Origin: an uncultured Veillonella sp.
GTDB taxonomy: Bacteria > Bacillota > Negativicutes > Veillonellales > Veillonellaceae
NCBI RefSeq assembly: GCF_915069625.1
Contig: NZ_CAJZFD010000143.1
Coordinates: 1-5,509, forward strand
DNA length: 5,509 nt
Direction of reading: 5' to 3'
Positions within the stretch are counted from its first letter, which is position 1; every line of letters begins with the position of its first letter. Shown one piece after another: positions 1 to 5,509 of the stretch. A program made the translations under genes and the position numbers. The notes under the pieces are model-generated. The model worked only from the letters and a program-made list of their open reading frames with translations. It ran no database searches and had not been told where the DNA came from.

Positions 1-140
1 ATGCGCAATTGTTTTTTCTCTAAAAATTCACTCGATTTTGTAGTCCAGTTTCTTTCAAAATAGAAGAAACGAACCAAGGTACCTACGATTAAGAAGGTGA
101 ATGCGATGTAAGGCAAAGCGCCCCAAAGGAATAGATTCAT
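1..140 (-). CDS. narI: Respiratory nitrate reductase gamma (cytochrome b) subunit NarI, 3' partial
   Basis: Membrane anchor of the complex: it oxidises quinol and passes electrons through two b-type hemes to NarH. Only the first 46 codons are present; the frame is open at position 1 and the heme-ligand histidines known from E. coli lie beyond the window. The start MNLFLWGALPYIAF followed by more hydrophobic residues to about 23 makes one transmembrane helix, and RFFYFERNW then SSEFLEKK align with the E. coli NarI N-terminus (PYIA, RYDYGQYTW, SSQMLDRK, from memory). The ATG at 138-140 overlaps the narJ stop as ATGA and is preceded by GGAGGA 9 bases away, so the start is well supported. Position after narJ in a G-H-J-I order confirms the call. 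Confidence 0.93.
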   Translation of the reverse strand, partial: MNLFLWGALPYIAFTFLIVGTLVRFFYFERNWTTKSSEFLEKKQLR

Positions 141-661
141 CGTGCACCGTCCTCCAATCCATTTGCAACAGACAAGATAATATCAAACAAGAATGCATAA
201 GGCAGTTTAGCCTCAATGAAGCGTTCTCTAATGTATTCCAATTTTGGCTTACAATAGTCGTAAATTTCTTTTGATTTTTCATCATCGATAACGGCACATA
301 GCTCAAGAAGTGCTGGAATATAATCAGGCATTTCTTTTGGCAAATCATAGTCGTTTTCGAGGAAGAAAGCTTTAAATTTTACGAGTTCTTCCGCTTGTTC
401 CCCTGTACCTTGTAACTCATAAGTGGACAAATACATTGTTGTATTTTGACTGAAATCAAAGGTACGAACATATTGGTCTTCAAATTCTTTTTTATTGGAT
501 TCCTCTACATAGTCGAAGAATTCTAATAAACCTTGGCGAAGTTGAGGATGCCCAACGGATTGGGCGTCCTCTCTCCATTCAGGTAATTCGTTATACCATT
601 GTTCATCAGGATAGCGTAGAAGAAATGACGCAATAAGAGCGATTTTCTGAGCATCCTTCAT
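137..661 (-). CDS. narJ: Nitrate reductase assembly chaperone NarJ (delta subunit)
   Basis: Cytoplasmic chaperone of the NarJ/TorD/DmsD family. In E. coli NarJ binds apo-NarG, assists insertion of the Mo cofactor and FS0 cluster and holds NarGH until it docks on NarI; it is not part of the mature enzyme. Using the ATG at 659-661 it has 174 residues, mostly helical and acidic. Family landmarks: LLRYPDE at 14-20, YVRTFD at 64-69 (E. coli YSELFD), MPDYIPALLEL at 111-121 (E. coli LPDHLPLYLEY) and YAFLFDIILSVA at 155-166 (E. coli YAVLFDLLLKLA). It ends soon after the last one, lacking roughly 50 C-terminal residues of the 236-residue E. coli protein. The frame extends upstream to an ATG at 683-685, but that one and the ATG at 668-670 lie inside narH; the ATG at 661 has AGGGGG 9 bases upstream and sits in a TAATG junction with the narH stop. 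Its TGA overlaps the narI ATG. Base composition is poorer in GC than narG and narH. Confidence 0.95.
   Translation of the reverse strand: MKDAQKIALIASFLLRYPDEQWYNELPEWREDAQSVGHPQLRQGLLEFFDYVEESNKKEFEDQYVRTFDFSQNTTMYLSTYELQGTGEQAEELVKFKAFFLENDYDLPKEMPDYIPALLELCAVIDDEKSKEIYDYCKPKLEYIRERFIEAKLPYAFLFDIILSVANGLEDGAR
150..155 (-). promoter_or_regulatory. Ribosome binding site of narI, inside narJ
   Basis: Reads GGAGGA on the minus strand, 9 bases before the narI ATG at 138-140, within the last codons of narJ (Leu-Glu-Asp region). This is a strong Shine-Dalgarno match and supports the narI start. Confidence 0.8.
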
Positions 662-2088
662 TATTGACATCCCCCTGTAGGGCAAGCAAAGCCGCGATTT
701 TGTTGCATTTCTAGGCGACCTTCGCGAGATACTTTAACATCAGATGGGATAACAAAGCGATCATTGTATTTGGACAATGCCAACAATTTATACATAGCGT
801 ACATTTGATCTTCTGTTAAATCAACTTTGTGTTCGATAGGACCATCACCTGTTTCACGACGGCGCATGTATTCACGCATGTCGAGAACACGTTGCAATGT
901 ACGAGCTAAGATTTCTGTATTACCTGCTGTAAACAGATTAGCTAAGTACTGTACAGGCACGCGCATTTCGTGTGCATCTGGCAAGTATACATCAGATGTT
1001 ACACGTTGCAAGATTGGGCTGAGTGGTGGCACATACCAAACCATTGGCAATGTACGGTACTCAGGATGCAATGGCAATGCCACGCCCCATTCTTTTACAA
1101 GTTTGTATACAGGAGATTTTTGAGCTGCTTTAATCCATGCTTCGGAGATACCTTCTGCACGAGCTGCTTTGATAACCTCAGGATCATGAGGATCCAAAAT
1201 TAACTCTACTGTATTTTCGTAAATATCTTGTTCATTTTTTGTAGCTGCCATTTCTTCGACTTTGTCCATGTCGTAGAATACAACACCTACGTAGCGCATA
1301 CGACCTACGCATGTTTCAGCACAGATTTGAGGCAAGCCATTTTCCAAACGTGGGTAACAGAATACGCATTTTTCAGCTTTATTTGTTTCCCAGTTGTAGA
1401 AGATTTTTTTGTATGGGCAAGATGGAACACAATGTCTCCAACCGCGACATACGTCTTGAGATACAAGAACTACACCATCTTCATCGCGTTTGTAGATTGC
1501 GCCAGATGGACATGCAGCTACACATGCAGGGTTCAAGCAGTGGTTACAAAGACGTGGCAAGTAACGCATGAATACTTCTTCGTAATCAAATACGATATCT
1601 TCGCCCATCTTAGCCAAGTTCACATCGGAACGAGCATGTTGACCACCTGCTAAATCGTCATCCCAGTTAGGACCCCAAGTAACTTCCATTTTTTGTTTAG
1701 TCACAAGGGAACGAGGACGAGCAACTGGTTGGTTGTTTTTACGACCACCATGAATCAATGTTTCATAGTCATATGTCCAGGGTTCGAAGTAATCCTTCAA
1801 TTCTGGTTGTTCAGGATGGAAGAATAATTTCATCAAACGGTTTGTTTTAGAACCTGTAGAAAGAGCCAATTTACCAGAATTATCTAATGTCCAGCCGCCT
1901 TTCCATTTTTCTTGGTCTTCCCAATGACGTGGATAACCTACGCCTGGGCGAGTTTCCACGTTATTGAAGTACATATATTCCGCGCCTTCGCGGTTCGTCC
2001 ATGTATTTTTACAAGTGATAGAGCATGTATGACAACCCAAACACTTATCCAAATTTAGGACCATAGATACTTGAGCCTTAATCTTCAA
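661..2088 (-). CDS. narH: Respiratory nitrate reductase beta (iron-sulfur) subunit NarH
   Basis: Electron-transfer subunit of NarGHI; it carries electrons from the NarI hemes to NarG on the cytoplasmic face. Complete at 475 residues. Four ferredoxin-like cysteine groups are visible: C16/C19/C22/C26; C181/C184/C189/C193; C214/C220/C224 with W217 where a fourth Cys would be; and C241/C244/C256/C260. The Trp is the known NarH signature of the [3Fe-4S] cluster, the others making three [4Fe-4S] clusters. HPEYRTLPMVWYVPPLSPI at 341-359 is strongly conserved in the family. The start is a TTG at 2086-2088: it gives MKIKAQV, matching recalled E. coli NarH (MKIRSQV), and has an AAGGAGG site 9 bases upstream. 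A later ATG at 2062-2064 would lose conserved residues and has no such support. It overlaps narG by 11 bases, and its TAA shares one base with the narJ ATG. The C-terminus stops at a Cys-Gln pair, some 28 residues after the matching Cys in the E. coli protein (512 residues) being absent. Confidence 0.97.
   Translation of the reverse strand: MKIKAQVSMVLNLDKCLGCHTCSITCKNTWTNREGAEYMYFNNVETRPGVGYPRHWEDQEKWKGGWTLDNSGKLALSTGSKTNRLMKLFFHPEQPELKDYFEPWTYDYETLIHGGRKNNQPVARPRSLVTKQKMEVTWGPNWDDDLAGGQHARSDVNLAKMGEDIVFDYEEVFMRYLPRLCNHCLNPACVAACPSGAIYKRDEDGVVLVSQDVCRGWRHCVPSCPYKKIFYNWETNKAEKCVFCYPRLENGLPQICAETCVGRMRYVGVVFYDMDKVEEMAATKNEQDIYENTVELILDPHDPEVIKAARAEGISEAWIKAAQKSPVYKLVKEWGVALPLHPEYRTLPMVWYVPPLSPILQRVTSDVYLPDAHEMRVPVQYLANLFTAGNTEILARTLQRVLDMREYMRRRETGDGPIEHKVDLTEDQMYAMYKLLALSKYNDRFVIPSDVKVSREGRLEMQQNRGFACPTGGCQ
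671..676 (-). promoter_or_regulatory. Ribosome binding site of narJ, inside narH
   Basis: Reads AGGGGG on the minus strand, 9 bases before the ATG at 659-661. It overlaps the Thr-Gly-Gly codons near the NarH C-terminus. It is a weaker match to AGGAGG than the sites of narH and narI. It favours the ATG at 661 over the ATG at 668-670, which would touch the site directly. Confidence 0.7.
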
Positions 2089-5000
2089 GCCAATCTACCT
2101 CCTTCATTTTACGAGCCACAATTGTCATATCACGTTGGTTACCAGTTGGGCCATAGTAGTTAAAGCCATAGCTCAATTGGCCATAACCGCCAATCATGTG
2201 TGTCGGTTTCATGTGAATATGAGTTGGTGCATTATGCGTACCACCGCGTTGTTTCTTAACCTTCGCGCCAGGAACGTTGATGTGACGGTCTTGGGAATGG
2301 TGCATATAGGAAATACCGCGAGGAATACGTGGGGAAACTACAGCACGAGCTGCAACGATACCGTTTTTGTTGAAAGCTTCTACCCAATCATTATCTTTAA
2401 CGTCAATTTCTGCTGCATCATCTTCGTTAAGCCAAATTGTTTGACCACCACGGAACAATGTTAACATTTGTTGACTATCGAAATACATACTATGTGTAGA
2501 CCACTTATGATGTGGTGTTAAGTATTTCAATGTGATTTCAGGGATACCTTCTTGTTTGTAGTCACCTTGTACTGGTTTATAGGACAATACAGGTTTGTAC
2601 AACGCCATAGCTTCACCGTAATCGCGCATCATTTCATGGTCGCAATAGAAGGATTGACGACCTGTTACGGTACGGAATGGTACCTTATCTTCTGTAGATG
2701 TAGTAAATGGAGAATAACGACGGTTTTTATCGTTCTTACCAGTACTTGTTACAGAGCTAATGATGAAGCGTGGTTGGCGAACCATATCATCGAAAGTAAT
2801 TTTTTCTTGTTCGCGACCTTTTGCGTTCTTTTCAAGACCAGAAAGACCTGTTTTTTCTTCCATAGCTTTCCAAGATCGAACAGCCAATTTACCATTTGTA
2901 CAAGAAGATAATGTTAATACAACATTACAAGCTTCCTTACATTCGTAAATGCTAGGACGGCCATGAGAAATGAATTCTGGATTATCGATGATACCATTTT
3001 GATCATATAATGTCTTGTATTCATCAGATACATCCCACGCCATGCCATGAGCACCCATTTTGTTTTCAATATTAGGTCCCAACGCAATGTATTTTTCAAA
3101 GATTTTACTATAATCACGTTTTACATGAACGAGGTTCGGCATTGTTTTACCAGGAATTGGTTCACATTCGCCTTTGCTCCAATCGAGAACCTTACCTTCT
3201 GGTTGTGCCACTTCACCTGGGCTGTCATGACCAAGAGGTAATGCTACGATATCTTCATATTCTGTGAAGCCAGACTCTTTCGCTACGCGAGATACTGTTT
3301 CTGCAAGGGTACGGAATGTATCCCAGTCAGATTTAGTTTCCCATGCGCAATCAACAGCTGCTTGGAATACGTGTACATATGGATGCATGTCTGTAGAAGA
3401 CAAGTCTTCTTTTTCATACCATGTAGCTGCAGGGAATACGATATCAGAGTACAAACCTGTAGAAGCCATACGGAAGTCGATGTCGATTAAGAGGTCAAGT
3501 TTACCAGCTTCATCTGCTTCGCGCCATTTGATTTCTTCTGGTTTTACTGGTGCGTCATCATCTTCGAGAACACCATGTTTTGTACCAAGTAAATGTTTCA
3601 AGAAATATTCATGGCCTTTAGAGGAAGAACCGATAAGGTTCGCACGCCATACAAACAAGTTGCGTGGGTGGTTTTCTTTAGCCGCTGGATCTTCTACGCA
3701 GAATTGTAATTCTTTGTTTTTCAATGCTTGCGCTACATATTGATTAATTTCTGCTTCTGTACCAGCACCTGCTGCACGAGCATCGTTAATCAATTCTTGG
3801 CTGCCTTTATTGAAAGTAGGGTAAGATGGCAACCAACCTAAACGTGCAGCCAATACGTTGTAGTCACCAGGGTGACGGTAACGAGGTTTAGCTAATTTAG
3901 ACACGCGGTCTGCCAAATCGATGCAATCAGAACGATATTGTTCTGTAGCAAAGTAGAACCAAGATGTACCATTTTGCAAACGAGGAGCTTTACTCCAGTC
4001 GTTAGCTGTCATGATACCGCCCCAGCCTTCAACAGGACGAAGTTTTTCTTGACCTACGTAGTGAGCCCAGCCACCACCGTTAACACCTTCTGTACCACAG
4101 AACATAATGAGGTTCAAGATTGTGCGGTAAATGATATCTGCATGGTACCAGTGGTTAATACCACCACCCATGATAATCATGGAGCGACCTTTAGTTTTTT
4201 CTGCATTATCTGCAAATTCGCGAGCTGTAGCAATAGCGATATCTGCTTTTACGCCAGTGATTTTTTCTTGCCATGTTGGTGTGTATGGAGTGTCATCAGT
4301 GTACGCTTTAGCCACTTCACCACCGATACCACGGTCGATACCGTAGTTAGCAAGGATGAGGTCATATACTGTAGTTACTTTTACAGGACCATCAACAGTT
4401 TGTACTGTAATCGTTGGAATAGCACGTTCAATAACGCCTTCGTGCTCTTCATCACCAAAGTATGGCAACTTAACAACAGTCACATCTTCGCGTTGATCAA
4501 ATACGGATAAACGTGGGTCAATTTTAGCCCCTGTATCGCGGTTTTCAAGACGCAAATTCCATTTTTGAGGGTTCGTGTGACGTTCACCCATCGTACCATT
4601 AGGAACAACGATTTCATTTGTAAGTTCATCGATCAATACCATTTGGAAGTCTGCGCCTTCCTCTTGGCGACCTAAGTCCTTAGCATTCAAGAAACGGCCT
4701 GGTTGTACAGTGCCATTGATATCTTCAACGCGTACAAGGAATGGCATATCAGTAAACTCTTTTGCATACTCTTTGAAGTATGGAGTTTCTTTATCGATGT
4801 AATATTCTTTTAAGATAACGTGACCCATTGCCATAGCAAGAGCCGCATCAGTGCCGGCTTTTACATTGAGCCAAGCATCGGAAGAAGTTGTGGATTCCGC
4901 ATAGTCAGGGGATACGGATACAACTTTAGTACCTTTGTAACGAACCTCTGTCAAGAAGTGAGCATCTGGCGTACGAGTCAATGGTACATTGGAACCCCAA

Positions 5001-5509
5001 GTCATGATGTAACCAGCATTGTACCAGTCACCAGATTCAGGAGTATCAGTTTGTTCACCCCAAACTTGAGGGCTAGAAGGTGGTAAATCGGCATACCAGT
5101 CATAGAAGGACAATGGTGTACCACCCATTAAGTTAAGGAAACGAGCACCTGCTGCATAAGACAACATGGACATCGCTGGAATTACAGAGAAGCCTGCGTT
5201 GCGGTCAGGGCCGTATGTTTTCGCTGTATATAATAAGGATGCAGCAGTAATTTCTGTTGCTTCATCCCATGTGGAGCGCACAAAGCCACCCATACCACGG
5301 GCAGATTTGTATTTTTTCGCTTTTTCAGGATCTTCTACGATAGATTTCCAAGCTTCGATTGGGTTCTTAGCATGCTTTTTCGCTTCTCTCCAAAGCTCAG
5401 CCAATTCGCCGCGTACATAAGGATATTTTACGCGCAATGGGCTATAGAGATACCAAGAGAATGTCGCACCACGAGGGCACCCACGTGGTTCGTAATCCGG
5501 CATATCATC
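2078..5509 (-). CDS. narG: Respiratory nitrate reductase alpha (catalytic) subunit NarG, 5' partial
   Basis: Catalytic subunit of the membrane-bound NarGHI complex; it reduces nitrate to nitrite at a Mo-bis-MGD centre on the cytoplasmic side, with electrons from NarH. The reading frame is open to the window edge (two Asp codons precede the Met at 5503), so this Met is internal. By recalled E. coli NarG, about 83 residues including the start, the twin-arginine-like leader and most FS0 cluster ligands are missing. Numbering from that Met (1141 residues): EPRGCPRG at 5-12 carries the last FS0 cysteine (C9, E. coli Cys92); FYDWYADLPP at 133-142 carries the Mo ligand D139 (E. coli Asp222); GGGINHWYH at 446-454 and HPRNLFVWR at 612-620 belong to the molybdopterin core; the C-terminal dinucleotide-binding domain spans about 990-1130 with THMIGGYGQLSYGFNYYG at 1101-1118. 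The estimated full length of about 1224 is normal for the family (E. coli 1247). It ends DWLED, lacking the short E. coli tail. The last 11 bases overlap narH. Confidence 0.97.
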   Translation of the reverse strand, partial: DDMPDYEPRGCPRGATFSWYLYSPLRVKYPYVRGELAELWREAKKHAKNPIEAWKSIVEDPEKAKKYKSARGMGGFVRSTWDEATEITAASLLYTAKTYGPDRNAGFSVIPAMSMLSYAAGARFLNLMGGTPLSFYDWYADLPPSSPQVWGEQTDTPESGDWYNAGYIMTWGSNVPLTRTPDAHFLTEVRYKGTKVVSVSPDYAESTTSSDAWLNVKAGTDAALAMAMGHVILKEYYIDKETPYFKEYAKEFTDMPFLVRVEDINGTVQPGRFLNAKDLGRQEEGADFQMVLIDELTNEIVVPNGTMGERHTNPQKWNLRLENRDTGAKIDPRLSVFDQREDVTVVKLPYFGDEEHEGVIERAIPTITVQTVDGPVKVTTVYDLILANYGIDRGIGGEVAKAYTDDTPYTPTWQEKITGVKADIAIATAREFADNAEKTKGRSMIIMGGGINHWYHADIIYRTILNLIMFCGTEGVNGGGWAHYVGQEKLRPVEGWGGIMTANDWSKAPRLQNGTSWFYFATEQYRSDCIDLADRVSKLAKPRYRHPGDYNVLAARLGWLPSYPTFNKGSQELINDARAAGAGTEAEINQYVAQALKNKELQFCVEDPAAKENHPRNLFVWRANLIGSSSKGHEYFLKHLLGTKHGVLEDDDAPVKPEEIKWREADEAGKLDLLIDIDFRMASTGLYSDIVFPAATWYEKEDLSSTDMHPYVHVFQAAVDCAWETKSDWDTFRTLAETVSRVAKESGFTEYEDIVALPLGHDSPGEVAQPEGKVLDWSKGECEPIPGKTMPNLVHVKRDYSKIFEKYIALGPNIENKMGAHGMAWDVSDEYKTLYDQNGIIDNPEFISHGRPSIYECKEACNVVLTLSSCTNGKLAVRSWKAMEEKTGLSGLEKNAKGREQEKITFDDMVRQPRFIISSVTSTGKNDKNRRYSPFTTSTEDKVPFRTVTGRQSFYCDHEMMRDYGEAMALYKPVLSYKPVQGDYKQEGIPEITLKYLTPHHKWSTHSMYFDSQQMLTLFRGGQTIWLNEDDAAEIDVKDNDWVEAFNKNGIVAARAVVSPRIPRGISYMHHSQDRHINVPGAKVKKQRGGTHNAPTHIHMKPTHMIGGYGQLSYGFNYYGPTGNQRDMTIVARKMKEVDWLED
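2098..2104 (-). promoter_or_regulatory. Ribosome binding site of narH, inside narG
   Basis: Reads AAGGAGG on the minus strand, a near-perfect Shine-Dalgarno sequence, 9 bases before the TTG at 2086-2088. It is formed by the Lys-Glu-Val codons in the last residues of NarG. It decides the start of narH and, with the 11-base overlap, suggests translational coupling of narH to narG. Confidence 0.85.

Noticed and set aside
55..348. 97-residue minus-strand frame overlapping narJ and narI
   Set aside because: Runs in a different frame through the end of narJ and the start of narI, both supported by homology and ribosome sites; no credible product.
668..685. Earlier ATG codons (683-685 and 668-670) as the narJ start
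   Set aside because: They lie in narH coding sequence without a properly spaced ribosome site; the ATG at 659-661 has AGGGGG at 9 bases and begins where the family homology begins.
1436..1438. Trp217 in the third cysteine group of NarH as a lost cluster ligand
   Set aside because: A Trp at this place is normal in NarH and marks the [3Fe-4S] cluster, so it is not a defect.
1228..1653. 141-residue plus-strand open frame opposite narH
   Set aside because: Antisense to the cysteine-cluster region of NarH; the composition (many Phe, Cys, Thr) reflects the complementary strand and not a protein.
2552..2911. 119-residue plus-strand open frame opposite narG
   Set aside because: Same reasoning: a shadow of conserved NarG codons without its own signals.
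3264..3743. 159-residue open frame on the plus strand, opposite narG
   Set aside because: Lies fully within conserved NarG coding sequence; low-complexity composition and no family resemblance.
3938..4510. 190-residue open frame on the plus strand, opposite narG
   Set aside because: It is antisense to strongly conserved NarG sequence. The translation is rich in Cys, Thr, Phe and Ser with no recognisable domain, as expected for a shadow of a codon-biased gene, and no ribosome site was evident.
5501..5503. ATG near the window end as the narG start
   Set aside because: The frame continues upstream with two Asp codons to the edge, and the residues after the ATG match position 84 onward of E. 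coli NarG, so this is an internal Met.

Overview
This window is an almost gap-free piece of a respiratory nitrate reductase operon, narGHJI. All four genes lie on the minus strand, so transcription runs from the high-coordinate end toward position 1. In transcription order it holds the catalytic subunit narG (its 5' end is beyond the window), the iron-sulfur subunit narH (complete), the assembly chaperone narJ (complete) and the first 46 codons of the cytochrome b subunit narI (cut by position 1). No stretch lacks a gene: each junction overlaps by 1 to 11 bases. No promoter, terminator, RNA gene, repeat, mobile element or CRISPR array is visible, and the operon promoter must lie upstream of narG, outside the window.

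The products would work together as the membrane-bound NarGHI complex. NarI takes electrons from quinol in the membrane through its hemes. NarH passes them along one [3Fe-4S] and three [4Fe-4S] clusters. NarG reduces nitrate to nitrite at a molybdenum bis-MGD centre on the cytoplasmic side. NarJ is a dedicated chaperone that helps load the cofactors and attach the NarGH pair to NarI, and is not part of the final enzyme. Key ligands within the window are present: the molybdenum aspartate of NarG, all four cysteine groups of NarH and the tryptophan that marks the [3Fe-4S] site. The enzyme therefore looks functional as far as can be seen.

Hand counts on sample lines give roughly 43% GC in narG and narH and about 37% in narJ. 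The short NarJ, strong Shine-Dalgarno sites, a TTG start and frequent CGT arginine codons fit a Firmicute. A nitrate-respiring member of the Negativicutes such as Veillonella is my best guess, but this is inference and not proven by the sequence.

I see no new biological system here. The points worth a second look are modest: how the overlapping junctions are built (Shine-Dalgarno sites inside the coding sequence of the upstream gene, a TTG start for narH), a compact NarJ, a shortened NarH C-terminus and a cysteine cluster in NarG.
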